From: Sphingomonas sp. TZW2008
GTDB taxonomy: Bacteria; Pseudomonadota; Alphaproteobacteria; Sphingomonadales; Sphingomonadaceae
Assembly (NCBI RefSeq): GCF_002117915.1
Contig: NZ_BDJB01000007.1
Span: forward strand, 175,114 to 239,113
Length of the DNA: 64,000 nt
Reading direction: 5' to 3'
This document shows positions 54,313 through 63,985 of the stretch, piece by piece. Position 1 is the first letter of the stretch. The number at the start of each line of letters is the position of its first letter. A program made the translations under genes and the position numbers. The notes beneath the pieces are model-generated. The model had not been told where the DNA came from. It searched no databases and was given only the letters and a program-made list of their open reading frames with translations.

Positions 54313-57051
54313 GTGTCGCCCGAGCCGTTTCCCGCGCTGCCATACCCCGCGCTTCACGCGAGCCACACCGGCATCTGGATCGCGCAGGGCGGTGAGACGC
54401 GGCAGGTGTCGCGTGGCGAGGCAATCCGCGCCGCCGCCGACACGCCGATGATCTTGCTGAACGCGCCGCTGATCGGGCAGCGGCTGGGCTATGCCGAACT
54501 GTCGGGGCTCGACCTGCTCGAGCTGTTCGCGTTCCTGAGGCCTGCGCGCTTCGCGGTGCCGACGCCGAAGGGGCTCGCCGCAGTTACCGGGCTCGACATG
54601 CCCGCCGACGACGCGGGCATCGCGCCGTTCCTGCTCGCCGCCGCGGCGCGGCTGCTGGCGATCCCGCACGGCGACTGGCCCGAGCGGGAGGGGGCGTGGA
54701 CGGCGGCGCAATCCTTGTTCCGGCTGCGCTGGGCGTGGGCGCCGCTGCTCGTCGATCGCATAAAGAAGCCGGCGCAGAACGAGCGCTGGCTGTTCGCCAA
54801 ATTGCCCGAATGGGAGGAGGCGGCGCCGCGCCCTGCGCCACGCACGGTACCGGTCGATCCCGAGGCGACGCAGCGCGTGCTCGCGACGCTGATCGGTGAC
54901 ACGGCGGAGACGCGGCCGGGGCAGCGCGCCTATGCCGCCGCGGCGACGGGGGCGTTCGCGCCGCGCGCGGTGCGCGAGGCGCCCAATGTGGTGCTGGCGC
55001 AGGGCGGGACGGGGATCGGCAAGACGCTGGGCTATCTCGCGCCCGCCAGCCTGTGGTCGCACACCGCCGGCGGTGCGGTGTGGGTATCGACCTATACCAA
55101 GGCGCTGCAGCGGCAATTGGGGCACGAGGCGCGGCGCGTGTACCCCGACGAGGCGGTGCGGCGGCAGAAGGTGGTGACGCGCAAGGGGCGCGAGAATTAT
55201 CTGTGCCTGCTCAACCTCGAGGACGCGCTGCAAGGCGGGTTCGCGGGCCGCGCTGCGATCCTAGCGCATCTCGTCGCGCGCTGGGCGGCGTATAGCGCGG
55301 ACGGCGACATGGTGGGCGGCGACCTGCCGGGATGGCTCGTCACGCTGTTCCGCCGCAACGGATCGGCGGCGCTGACCGACCGGCGCGGCGAGTGCGTCTA
55401 TGCCGGCTGCCCGCATTACCGCAAATGCTTCATCGAGCGCGCCGCGCGCGCCTCCGCCGAGGCGGACATCGTCATCGCCAACCACGCACTGGTAATGGTC
55501 AACGCCGCGCGCGGGCGCGAGACGGCGACTCGGCCGACGCGCTACGTGTTCGACGAGGGGCATCACCTGTTCGATGCGGCGGACGCGATGTTCGCCACCG
55601 CGCTGACCGGGCAGGAAACAATCGAGCTCCGCCGCTGGGTGATCGGGCCGGAGGCGGGGAGCCGCGGGCGGCGGCGCGGGCTGGCGGCGCGGCTGTCCGA
55701 CGTCGCGAGCTACGACGAGGGCGGGGCGCAGGCGATCGGCGACGCGGTAAAGGCGGCGGGGGGGCTTGCCGCCGAAGGCTGGCTGCAGCGCATCGCCGAG
55801 GGGCAGCCGTTCGGACCGATCGAGACGCTGCTGGCGAGCGTGCGCGGCCTGACCTACGCGCGCGCTGAAGGGGCGGAGGACGCGGGCTATGGGCTGGAGA
55901 CCGAGCTAGCCGAGCCGAGCGCCGAACTGATCGAGGCGGCGGCGCCCGCAGCGGAGGCGCTCGACGCGCTGTATCGCCCGCTCGTCGCGTTGGGCAAGCG
56001 GCTGGAGGCGGTGCTGACCGACGCGCCCGACTGGCTCGACGGGCCGGCGCGCGCGCGCGTGGAGGGGGCGATCGCCTCGCTCGGCTGGCGCGCCGAGACG
56101 GTGGCGGCGTGGCTGGCGCTGATCGCGCGCGTCGGCGGGCCGGCGAGCGCGGACTTCGTCGACTGGCTGGCGGTGGAGCGCGTCGAGGGGCGTGAATATG
56201 ACATCGGGCTGCACCGCCGCTGGCTCGATCCGACGCGGCCGTTCGCCGAGATCGTGCTGAAGCCGGCGCACGGTGCGCTCGTCACCTCCGCCACGCTGAC
56301 CGCGGGGGGCACGTGGGAGACCGCGGAGGCTCGGGTGGGGGCGCATCACCTCGCGCTGCCGCCGACCCGCTTCGCGGCGGAGAGCCCGTTCGATTATGCC
56401 GCGCGCGCCGAGGTACTCGTCGTCACCGACGTGAAGCGCGGCGACGTGCCCGCGCTGAGCAACGCTTATGCGCGGCTGATCGAGGCGGCGGGCGGCGGCA
56501 CACTGGGGCTGTTCACCGCGATCCGCCGGCTGCGCGGGGTGCACGCGCGGATCGCCGACCGGCTGGCGCGCGCCGGCCTGCCGCTGATGGCGCAGCACGT
56601 CGATCCGATCGACACGGGGACGCTGGTCGACATCTTTCGCGACGATCCGCACGCCTCGCTGCTCGGCACCGACGCGCTGCGCGACGGGGTGGACGTACCC
56701 GGCCACTCGCTGCGGCTCGTCGTGATGGAGGGCGTGCCGTGGCCCAAACCGAGCGTGCTGCACGCCGCGCGCCGTCTGGCAAACACCGACGGCGCGGGCG
56801 GCAGCGCGTACGACGATCGGATCGTGCGCGCGCGGCTGGCGCAGGCGTTCGGGCGGCTGATCCGCTCCGCCGACGATCGGGGCGTGTTCGTGCTGCTGTC
56901 CGCTGCGACGCCCTCGCGACTGCTCGACGCGTTTCCGGCCGGCGTGCCGATCGCGCGCGTGCCGCTCGACGAGGCGATCGCGCGCGTCGCTTCGCGGCTT
57001 TCCTCGGACGCGGCGTTGGGGCATGAGGCGGCTCCCGCCCGCACGCCTTAA
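54313..57051 (+). CDS. DinG/XPD-family ATP-dependent Fe-S DNA helicase
   Basis: This 912-aa superfamily 2 helicase begins at GTG 54313 after GAGG. Walker A is AQGGTGIGKTLGYL near 230; four Cys for a 4Fe-4S cluster occur as YLCL near 297 and GECVYAGCPHYRKC at 358-371; the Walker B DEGH box FDEGHHLFDAAD is near 414; motif V/VI is GTDALRDGVDVPGHSLRLVVMEG and LAQAFGRLIRS near 850. Family members unwind 5'-3' in repair. The roughly 200-aa N-terminal extension before the helicase core is longer than in E. coli DinG. Confidence 0.92.
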   Translation: MSPEPFPALPYPALHASHTGIWIAQGGETRQVSRGEAIRAAADTPMILLNAPLIGQRLGYAELSGLDLLELFAFLRPARFAVPTPKGLAAVTGLDMPADDAGIAPFLLAAAARLLAIPHGDWPEREGAWTAAQSLFRLRWAWAPLLVDRIKKPAQNERWLFAKLPEWEEAAPRPAPRTVPVDPEATQRVLATLIGDTAETRPGQRAYAAAATGAFAPRAVREAPNVVLAQGGTGIGKTLGYLAPASLWSHTAGGAVWVSTYTKALQRQLGHEARRVYPDEAVRRQKVVTRKGRENYLCLLNLEDALQGGFAGRAAILAHLVARWAAYSADGDMVGGDLPGWLVTLFRRNGSAALTDRRGECVYAGCPHYRKCFIERAARASAEADIVIANHALVMVNAARGRETATRPTRYVFDEGHHLFDAADAMFATALTGQETIELRRWVIGPEAGSRGRRRGLAARLSDVASYDEGGAQAIGDAVKAAGGLAAEGWLQRIAEGQPFGPIETLLASVRGLTYARAEGAEDAGYGLETELAEPSAELIEAAAPAAEALDALYRPLVALGKRLEAVLTDAPDWLDGPARARVEGAIASLGWRAETVAAWLALIARVGGPASADFVDWLAVERVEGREYDIGLHRRWLDPTRPFAEIVLKPAHGALVTSATLTAGGTWETAEARVGAHHLALPPTRFAAESPFDYAARAEVLVVTDVKRGDVPALSNAYARLIEAAGGGTLGLFTAIRRLRGVHARIADRLARAGLPLMAQHVDPIDTGTLVDIFRDDPHASLLGTDALRDGVDVPGHSLRLVVMEGVPWPKPSVLHAARRLANTDGAGGSAYDDRIVRARLAQAFGRLIRSADDRGVFVLLSAATPSRLLDAFPAGVPIARVPLDEAIARVASRLSSDAALGHEAAPARTP

Positions 57052-57063
57052 CGGAGATCAGGT

Positions 57064-57603
57064 TTGAAGACGCTGACGCTGCTGCGCCACGCCAAATCGG
57101 GCTGGGACGATACCGTCGCGCGCGACTTCGATCGGCCGCTCAACGCCAAGGGGCGCAAGGCGGCACAGGCGATCGGGCGGCATCTGCGCGACGAAAAGCT
57201 GGCGTTCGACCACATCGTCGCTTCGCCGGCGCAGCGTGTGGTGGAGACGATCGACGACGTCGCGCGCGGCTATGGCAGCGCGATCGCGCCGGCGTGGGAC
57301 AAAAGGCTGTACCTCGCTTCCGCGCAGACGCTGATGGACGTCGCGCGCGAGACACCCGCGGACGCCGCGCGGCTGCTGATGATCGGGCACAATCCGGGGC
57401 TGGAGGATTTCGTGCTGCTGCTGCTGGGCGGCGGCGATTCCGCGCTGGTGCGCGCGGCCGAGGCGAAATATCCGACGGCGACGGTCGCGGCGCTGGAGTT
57501 CGCGGTCGACGATTGGGCGGGGATCGCCGCGGGGGCCGGGACGCTGGTGCGCTTCGTCCGCCCGCGTGACCTCGATCCGACGCTGGGGCCGGACACGGAC
57601 TGA
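57064..57603 (+). CDS. histidine phosphatase superfamily protein (SixA-like)
   Basis: This 179-aa phosphatase has the RHG-type motif LLRHAKSGWDD with catalytic His8-9, and MIGHNPGLEDF with the second His near 108, in the SixA arrangement. SixA proteins dephosphorylate phosphohistidine in phosphotransfer proteins. The start is TTG 57064 with GGAGA six bases upstream, 12 bases after the helicase stop, so it is probably co-transcribed. The substrate is unknown. Confidence 0.87.
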   Translation: MKTLTLLRHAKSGWDDTVARDFDRPLNAKGRKAAQAIGRHLRDEKLAFDHIVASPAQRVVETIDDVARGYGSAIAPAWDKRLYLASAQTLMDVARETPADAARLLMIGHNPGLEDFVLLLLGGGDSALVRAAEAKYPTATVAALEFAVDDWAGIAAGAGTLVRFVRPRDLDPTLGPDTD

Positions 57604-57670
57604 TCGCTGCCGCGGGCGCGCCGGCTGGCGGGCTGATGTTGCAATTGGTCGGTGGCGTAAGCGGCTGTGC

Positions 57671-57714
57671 TTCGAGACGGTACTTCGCGCTGCTCAGTAC
57701 CTCCTCAGCACGAC
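57671..57714 (+). repeat. palindromic intergenic repeat, copy C (right half only)
   Basis: The bases ttcgagacgg then tacttcgc, gctcagtacctcctcagca and cgacc match the right arm of copies A and B. The left arm is missing, so this is a degenerate or truncated copy after the SixA-like gene. Confidence 0.65.
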
Positions 57715-57854
57715 CGGGGCGCGGGGCGGGACGCCGGGCTGATCAATTGACCTTGAACCATCCCCGCCTGAGCCCTTTCTCCAAGGACGGGCGCTTCGAG
57801 CGGATTGGATCGGACCGCAGGCGCGGCGTCGCGGACCGGCGTAGGTGATCGGTC

Positions 57855-57882
57855 CGTCATCGCGGGCCTGCCCGCGATGACG
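57855..57882. repeat. 12-bp hairpin repeat at the 3' end of the glutamate dehydrogenase gene
   Basis: A perfect inverted repeat, cgtcatcgcggg-cctg-cccgcgatgacg, ends 7 bases before the dehydrogenase stop (57890). It has no T-run. The form resembles the short REP-like palindromes common between alphaproteobacterial genes. It could act as a transcript 3'-end stabiliser. Confidence 0.5.
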
Positions 57883-57889
57883 TCCTGCC

Positions 57890-60800
57890 TCAGCGACCGA
57901 GCAGCATGCGCGCTTGGCTGGCGACCTGCGCCAGCATCGCGGCGTTGGGGGTGGCGGACTGGCGCGCGCGGGTGACGACGGCGGCGAATTGCGCGACGCG
58001 CGCGGGGTTCTCGGCGAGCCAAGCCTCGACCGCACGATCGGGATCGCGCTTGCCCTCCCGCGCGAGAAAGTCGAGCCGCATCTGCTCGAAATCGCGCACC
58101 AGTCCGGCGACGAGCAGCCGCTCCCATGGATCGGACGGGGCGAGCCGCGTCGCGGCGGCCTGCGCCCAATCGAGCCCGAGCGCCTCGCCGAGCCGGGTAT
58201 AGGCGCGGGTGAGCGCGGTCTCGTCGGTCTTCGACTTGCCGCTGAGATCGACGAGGCCGATCGCACCGTCCAGTTCCGACAGGCGCACCACGCGTGCGGC
58301 GAGCGCGTCGGGCGCGCCGGCGCGGGCGAGCGACGCGGCGATGCGCGCGCTTTCCGTGCGCGCCTCGGCGAGCAGCAGGTCGCTTGCCTGCGTCTCGAGC
58401 TTGGCGACGCCCTTGCCGATGCGCGCGAGCACCTCGCCCGGCATCGTGCCGGGCGCGACGACGCGCAGGAGATCGGCAACCTGCCCGCGGACGGCACGTG
58501 CGACGCCTTCGAACAGCGCGAGGCGGCCCGCCTCGGGCATCGCGGTCGTCTCGATATCGCGCCACAGCGCGTCGAGCGCGAACAGCCGCTCGACGACGAC
58601 GAACATCGCCGCGACGTCGCCCAGCGCGGCGCCTTCCTCCTCGGCGAGCTCGAACGGGTTGAGCAGGCCGATACGGTTCACGATGCGGTTGGCGAGCTTG
58701 GTCGCGACGATCTCGCTGCGCAGCTGGTGCCTGTCGATCGCCTTGGCGAACCGCTCGCGCATGGCCGGCGGGAAGGCGGCGTGGAGATCGGGCTCGAGCA
58801 GCTTGTCGGCACCGAGCCCGGCCTGCTCGATCGCGTCCTGCAGCGCGAGCTTGGCGGTCGACAGCAGCACCGCCAGTTCGGGGCGCGTCAGCCCGCGGCC
58901 TTCCGCCGAGCGGCGCAGCAAATCCTCGTTCGCCGCCAGCCCTTCGACACGCCGATCGAGCCGGCCCGATGCCTCGAAGATCTCGATCGCGCGAACGTAG
59001 CTCGGCACGCCGCGCGCGCCGCCACGCTCGGCGATCGACAGCGCGAGTGTCTGCAGGCGATTGTCCTCCAGCACGAGATGCGCGACGTCGTCGGTCATCG
59101 CGCCTAGCAGCGCGTTACGATCGTCGAACGAGAGGCGACCCTCGGCCATCTCGCGGTTGAGCGCGATCTTGATGTTGACCTCATTGTCCGAGCAATCGAC
59201 GCCGGCCGAATTGTCGATGAAGTCGGTGTTGATCCGCCCGCCCTTAACAGAAAACGCGATGCGTGCAGCCTGCGTGACGCCGAGGTTCGCGCCCTCGCCG
59301 ATTGCGGTCGCGCGCAGCTCCTCCGCATCGACGCGCAGACGATCGTTGGCGGGATCGCCGACCGCGGCGTTGTTCTCGCCCGCCGCCTTTACATAGGTGC
59401 CGATGCCGCCGAACCAGATGAGATCGACTGGCGCCTTGAGGATCGCCGAAATGAGCGCGGTCGGCTCGATCTCGTCAGCCGAGATGTCGAGCGCCGCCTT
59501 GATCTGCGGCGACAGGCGAATCGACTTGGCGGCGCGCGGGAAGACCCCGCCGCCGGCCGAGATCAGCGCGGCGTCGTAATCCTCCCAGCTCGACCGCGGC
59601 AGGCTGAACAGCCGCGCGCGCTCGGCCCAGCTCGCCGCCGGATCGGGATCGGGATCGAGGAAGATGTGGCGGTGATCGAACGCCGCGACGATCTTGAGCG
59701 TCTGCGACAGGAGCATGCCGTTGCCGAACACGTCGCCCGACATGTCACCGCACCCGACGACGCGGATCACGTCCTTCTGCACGTCGACGCCGCGCTCCGC
59801 GAAGTGGCGCTGGACGGAGACCCACGCGCCCTTCGCGGTTATGCCCATCGCCTTGTGATCGTAGCCCTGCGATCCGCCGCTGGCGAAGGCGTCGCCGAGC
59901 CAGAAGCCGCGATCGAGCGCGATCGCATTGGCGACGTCGCTGAACGTCGCGGTGCCCTTGTCCGCGGCGACGACGAAATAGGGGTCCTCGCCGTCGTGAA
60001 CGCGCACGCCCGCGGGGTGGACGACCTTGCCGGCGACGATGTTGTCGGTGATCGACAAAAGCGTGCGGATGAAGATGCGGTAGCTTTCCGTGCCCTCCGC
60101 CAGCCAGGCGTCGCGATCGGTGGCAGGGTTGGGCAGCTGCTTGGGATAGAAGCCTCCCTTCGCACCGGTCGGCACGATGACGGCGTTCTTGACGCGCTGC
60201 GCCTTCATCAGCCCGAGGATTTCGGTGCGGAAATCGTCGCGCCGGTCGGACCAGCGCAGGCCGCCGCGCGCGACCGGGCCGGCGCGCAGGTGGATGCCCT
60301 CGACGCGCGGCGAATAGACCCAGATCTCGCGCCACGGCAGCGGGGCGGGGAGGCCGGGGATGCGCGCGCTGTCGAGCTTGAACGCCAGCGCCTCAGCCGC
60401 AGCGGGGGCGAAGGCGTTCGTGCGCAGCGTGGCCGCGATCACCGCCTTGAACGCACGCAGGATGCGATCGTCGTCGATCGCGACGATCGCGTCGAGCCCG
60501 GCGGTGATCTCGGCATCGATCGCGGCAACGTCTCCCGTTGCGGCGGGATCGTGCGCCAGCGTGAAGCGGTCGATCAGCGCCTTGGCGAGCGCGGGCGCGC
60601 GACCCAGCGCGTCGGCGACGGTGGAGAGACCGTAGGCGAGCCCGGCCTGGCGCAGATAGCGGAACCACGCGCGGTAGAGCAGCACCGCGGCCGGCGTGAG
60701 CCCGGCGACGAGCATCAGCCGGTTGAAGGCATCGTTCTCCGCGGTGCCGCGCAGCACGTCGGCGATCGCATCCTCTAGCACGGTGCGATCGATCGCGGCG

Positions 60801-62512
60801 ACATCGGCGCGCGTCTCGACGATGAAGTCGTGGACGAAGCTGTCGCTGTCCTCGCGCAGCCGCGTCGGCAGCTCGCCGATCACGCGATAGCCGAAGTTCT
60901 CGAGCACCGGGACCGCCTCGGACAGCGCCAGCGCGCCGTGCGACTTGTAGATCTTGAGCCGTTGCTCCTCGCCCCCTGCGGTGGGATAGATTAGCACCGC
61001 GCGATCGGCCGCGTCGGCGAGCTCGGACACCCGCAGAATGTCCTCTGCCGCTTCCTCGGGCGTGCTCACGTTGCGATAATTGGCGGGGAAGGAAGCCGCC
61101 CAGCGCAACGCGAGGCGCGCGGCTCGGGCCGGCGCCAGCCGCTCGGCAAGCGCGGCCTCGACGTCGCGTTCCCAGCCGCGCACCATCTTGACGAGCCGCG
61201 CGTCGAGCGCGGCGGCATCGGGCATCGCGCCGCCCTGGCGCAGATCAATCGTGTAGCGCAGCATCGCCACCGTGCCGTCCTCGAGCGAGATCGACCAGTT
61301 GAGGATCGTGCCGTTCGCCGCCTCCGCCAGCATCTCGCCGATCGCAACGCGGCGCGCGGTGGTGAGATCGTCGCGCGGCAACCACGCGAAGGCGAAGAGG
61401 TGGCGGCCGAGCGCCGAGCGCAGCAGCACGAGCTTGGGCCGCGGGCGATCGGCGAGGCTCATCGCGGTGAGCGCCAGCGACTCGACCGCCTCGGCATCGA
61501 CCGCGGTGACGAGATCGTGCGGCAGCGCGGCCATCGCGTGCGTCAGCGCCTTGCCGGCGTGCCCAGCAGGATCGAAGCCGAGCTTCTTCTCGAGCTCGGC
61601 CAGCCGCTGGCGCAGCACCGGCACGCTGCGCGGCGGCGCGTTGAGCGCGGCGGAGGTCCACAGCCCGGCGTGGATCGACAGGCCGGTGATCCGCCCGCCG
61701 TCGCGCAGCGGCACGACGACGAGATCGATCGGCGCGCGGCGATGGACGGGCGAGATCAGGCTCGATTTCAGCAGCAGCGGCGCGGGCTTGCCGGCGGCGA
61801 AATAGTCAAGCGCGAGGCGACGCGAGCGCTCGGCCAGCAGCGCCGGTTCATGCGGGTGGCGCGCGATGCCGAGCGGCGCGCGGTCGCTGGTGCCATCCGC
61901 CAGCCAGCGTTCGTGGCCGAGCAGCGTGAAATGGCGATCGAGGAACCAGCGCATCAGCGCCGCGCCCTCGTGATCGCCGCCCGTCTCCTCGAGCATGCCG
62001 GCGTCGGCGGCGAGCGTCGCCTGCATCGCACGCCAGTCCGCCACCGCGGCGCGCACGTCGGCGAGGCCGGCGGTGAGATCGTCGATCAGCTCGCGCCGCT
62101 CGCGCGCGTCGGCGCGCTCGGTCTCGATGTAGATCATCGATTCGCGCGTGCCGCTGTCGCCAACGCCGCCCAGCACGCCGTCCGCATCGCGGCTGACGGG
62201 CACGACGGGGTGGATGATGCGATCGATCGCGATGTCGTGCGCGCCGATCGCGCCGGCGATCGAATCGACGAGGAACGGCATGTCGTCGTTGACGATGGCG
62301 AGGCGCATGCGGCGCGCGGTGCCGTCACCCGGCAGCGTATCGAGCGCGATCGCCACTGTGCCGGGCGCGCGGCGCTCCGCCGTGGCGGCGAGGAACGCGG
62401 CCGCCTCGGCCTGTTCCGCGGGGCCGAACCCGTCCAGCTCGCCGGGCAATGCGCCGTGGGTGAGCCGGTCCGCCAGCGCCTGGGTGAGCGCCTTCATCGA
62501 TGCTTTCGCCAT
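57890..62512 (-). CDS. NAD-specific glutamate dehydrogenase, large (GDH-180/Bac_GDH) type
   Basis: This enzyme deaminates glutamate to 2-oxoglutarate with NAD. The 1540-aa protein is the large single-chain type. It has N-terminal ACT-like regulatory segments (MRLAIVNDDMPFLVDSIAGAIG near 70), a long middle domain, and the catalytic core with GGLRWSDRRDDFRTEI and PTGAKGGFYPK near 760-790 (catalytic Lys). A coenzyme domain follows with GCGDMSGDVFGNGML near 920 and a C-terminal extension. ATG 62512 gives MAKASMKALTQ; an upstream in-frame codon (62548) is less likely. In Caulobacter the homologue GdhZ also links metabolism to division. Confidence 0.95.
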   Translation of the reverse strand: MAKASMKALTQALADRLTHGALPGELDGFGPAEQAEAAAFLAATAERRAPGTVAIALDTLPGDGTARRMRLAIVNDDMPFLVDSIAGAIGAHDIAIDRIIHPVVPVSRDADGVLGGVGDSGTRESMIYIETERADARERRELIDDLTAGLADVRAAVADWRAMQATLAADAGMLEETGGDHEGAALMRWFLDRHFTLLGHERWLADGTSDRAPLGIARHPHEPALLAERSRRLALDYFAAGKPAPLLLKSSLISPVHRRAPIDLVVVPLRDGGRITGLSIHAGLWTSAALNAPPRSVPVLRQRLAELEKKLGFDPAGHAGKALTHAMAALPHDLVTAVDAEAVESLALTAMSLADRPRPKLVLLRSALGRHLFAFAWLPRDDLTTARRVAIGEMLAEAANGTILNWSISLEDGTVAMLRYTIDLRQGGAMPDAAALDARLVKMVRGWERDVEAALAERLAPARAARLALRWAASFPANYRNVSTPEEAAEDILRVSELADAADRAVLIYPTAGGEEQRLKIYKSHGALALSEAVPVLENFGYRVIGELPTRLREDSDSFVHDFIVETRADVAAIDRTVLEDAIADVLRGTAENDAFNRLMLVAGLTPAAVLLYRAWFRYLRQAGLAYGLSTVADALGRAPALAKALIDRFTLAHDPAATGDVAAIDAEITAGLDAIVAIDDDRILRAFKAVIAATLRTNAFAPAAAEALAFKLDSARIPGLPAPLPWREIWVYSPRVEGIHLRAGPVARGGLRWSDRRDDFRTEILGLMKAQRVKNAVIVPTGAKGGFYPKQLPNPATDRDAWLAEGTESYRIFIRTLLSITDNIVAGKVVHPAGVRVHDGEDPYFVVAADKGTATFSDVANAIALDRGFWLGDAFASGGSQGYDHKAMGITAKGAWVSVQRHFAERGVDVQKDVIRVVGCGDMSGDVFGNGMLLSQTLKIVAAFDHRHIFLDPDPDPAASWAERARLFSLPRSSWEDYDAALISAGGGVFPRAAKSIRLSPQIKAALDISADEIEPTALISAILKAPVDLIWFGGIGTYVKAAGENNAAVGDPANDRLRVDAEELRATAIGEGANLGVTQAARIAFSVKGGRINTDFIDNSAGVDCSDNEVNIKIALNREMAEGRLSFDDRNALLGAMTDDVAHLVLEDNRLQTLALSIAERGGARGVPSYVRAIEIFEASGRLDRRVEGLAANEDLLRRSAEGRGLTRPELAVLLSTAKLALQDAIEQAGLGADKLLEPDLHAAFPPAMRERFAKAIDRHQLRSEIVATKLANRIVNRIGLLNPFELAEEEGAALGDVAAMFVVVERLFALDALWRDIETTAMPEAGRLALFEGVARAVRGQVADLLRVVAPGTMPGEVLARIGKGVAKLETQASDLLLAEARTESARIAASLARAGAPDALAARVVRLSELDGAIGLVDLSGKSKTDETALTRAYTRLGEALGLDWAQAAATRLAPSDPWERLLVAGLVRDFEQMRLDFLAREGKRDPDRAVEAWLAENPARVAQFAAVVTRARQSATPNAAMLAQVASQARMLLGR

Positions 62513-62596
62513 GCGCGCGCCTATGCGCCCGGGCGCGGCGGGGCTCAACCCCGGGGTGGCGGTTTCGTATCGATTGAGACGAAACCGCGGCGGCGA

Positions 62597-63430
62597 TCAG
62601 CCGATCGCGGCGAGCGCGCGCGCGGACAGATCGGGATCGTCGGTGACGGTGCCGAACACGTCGAGCCCGCCGGTGGGCGACACGCGCGCGAGCAGCACCA
62701 CGAGATCGCCGGGGAAGCCGCGCACGTCGAGCGGCAGCGTGGCGAGCGTCGCATGTTCCGGCGGGCGAGCGGCGGGCGGCGCGATCGCGGCGTTGCCGAA
62801 GCCCGCGCTCGGCCCATCCGCCCACACGGCGCCGTGTGCGCTCGGCGCGGGTGCGCTGCGCATCGCCCCGGCGAGCTCGGCAAAGAGCCGCTGCTGCTCC
62901 GCACTGCCGACCAGTTCTTTCCAGTTGATGACGCCGTAGACGAAATCGATCGTCGACCCGTCGGACGAGAAGGGCATTAGGATGCCGCGATAGAGCGTGT
63001 TGTGCCCGCGCGTGCCGACGAACTCCGCCTCGAAGCCGATCGGCGCACGATTGGCGATGATCTGAAGATAGTGATCGGTCAGCCGTGACAGCAGCGAGCG
63101 CTCGGGCACGTCCGAGATGCGCGTGATCCCCGAATCGAGATCGCATTCGTCGCGCAGCGCCTGGCCGAGAAAGCGGATCGCAGGATCGCCGACGCCGCCG
63201 GTGAAATCGAGCAGCACGCTGTTGGGCCCGAAATCCGTGTTCTGCGCGGGATCGAGATCGGTGATCGAGGGATAGGCGCGGCCATCAAGCAGGCTGACCC
63301 AGTGATTATAGGCGCGCACGTGCATGCGTCGCTCGTCGGTGCCGATGGCGATCATCGGCTCGCCCACGCCGCCTTCGGTGGGATCGTTCCCGTCGCTCGG
63401 GCGCGCCTCGTCGAAGCCGCGGATGTCCAT
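62597..63430 (-). CDS. PAS_5-domain protein, unknown role
   Basis: This 277-aa protein begins MDIRGFDEARPSDGN; AGGGG lies 10 bases upstream of ATG 63430. Its N-terminal two-thirds contain HVRAYNHWVSLLDGRAYPSITDLDP, DFGPNSVLLDFTG, IRFLGQALRDECD and YRGILMPFSSDGSTIDFVYGVINWKELVG, typical of the alphaproteobacterial PAS_5 (PF07310) family. The C-terminal third is Ala/Pro-rich with a short beta segment. There is no kinase or output domain. It lies 84 bases upstream of the glutamate dehydrogenase gene on the same strand and may be co-transcribed. Confidence 0.85.
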   Translation of the reverse strand: MDIRGFDEARPSDGNDPTEGGVGEPMIAIGTDERRMHVRAYNHWVSLLDGRAYPSITDLDPAQNTDFGPNSVLLDFTGGVGDPAIRFLGQALRDECDLDSGITRISDVPERSLLSRLTDHYLQIIANRAPIGFEAEFVGTRGHNTLYRGILMPFSSDGSTIDFVYGVINWKELVGSAEQQRLFAELAGAMRSAPAPSAHGAVWADGPSAGFGNAAIAPPAARPPEHATLATLPLDVRGFPGDLVVLLARVSPTGGLDVFGTVTDDPDLSARALAAIG

Positions 63431-63586
63431 GTGCGTCAATCCCCTGGGCAAAGTGCCTCTTGCGCCCGGCTTTGCGGCCAACAGGGTAAAGGGCAGGTAA
63501 AGCGCGGACGCCCGAACACCGGCTTGCACCGATCGAACGCGCCTGCTACGCGGCAATCATCGACGTGCCCCTTCGGGGCGCGCGGC

Positions 63587-63662
63587 GCCGCTTTAGCTCA
63601 GCTGGTAGAGCATCGCATTCGTAATGCGGGGGTCACAGGTTCGAGTCCTGTAAGCGGCACCA
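63587..63662 (+). tRNA. tRNA-Thr (anticodon CGT)
   Basis: A complete cloverleaf has acceptor GCCGCTT (63587-63593) paired with AAGCGGC (63652-63658), a D-arm GCTC/GAGC, an anticodon stem TCGCA/TGCGG with loop TTCGTAA (anticodon CGT), a T-arm ACAGG-TTCGAGT-CCTGT, discriminator A and encoded CCA. It decodes ACG. The total is 76 nt. Confidence 0.97.
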
Positions 63663-63891
63663 CCTTCTTTATGGCACTTCGACAAGGGCAGCGGCGGCGG
63701 CTGAGGCGAAGGGGCTTTGGCTTGGGAACTCACGTGGGTCCTGGCTGGGGCGGCTTTTGAGCAGGGATGGCGGGCGGCTGCTACGGCGGCGTGACCCCCA
63801 CTCCGATTATGCGCGCCTCGTCACCGATCGTGGAATTACCTTTCTCGAACAACTATCAATACGCCGCGACTTCGGCTGCTAGTGTCCTCAT
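63663..63891. other. gene-free region after tRNA-Thr
   Basis: No convincing gene, RNA or repeat is seen here. From about 63800 the sequence becomes visibly less GC-rich (tggaattacctttctcgaac region) than the rest of the window, which hints at a junction with accessory DNA. Confidence 0.4.
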
Positions 63892-63985
63892 GGGGCCTGG
63901 ATCAGATCCCACCCGTCACATCGATGAGCCTTGGCCTTAGGGTCAGGACCCATTGATGTGGGATGCGTGATCTGATTCAGGCTCC
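63892..63985. mobile_element. large imperfect inverted repeat, possible insertion-sequence end at the window edge
   Basis: Bases 63892-63926 match the reverse complement of 63951-63985 at 26 of 35 positions, around a 24-base centre that includes gggtcaggaccc. Immediately after it is a strong ribosome site, TAAGGAG (63987-63993), pointing off the right edge, so a gene probably starts just beyond. This fits the leader and terminal repeat of an insertion sequence, but no transposase is visible here to confirm it. Confidence 0.4.

Noticed and set aside
57636..57848. A 70-codon frame after the SixA-like gene
   Set aside because: It runs through the palindromic repeat half-copy, has no ribosome site and is Arg-rich with no similarity I can see.
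59666..62980. Long plus-strand open frames (59666-60778 and 61400-62980) opposite the glutamate dehydrogenase gene
   Set aside because: They are GC-skew shadows of the real gene, with biased composition and no ribosome sites or domains.
63302..63760. A 152-codon plus-strand frame spanning the tRNA-Thr
   Set aside because: It translates the tRNA into the familiar AQLVEHRIRNAG artefact and is antisense to the PAS_5 gene.
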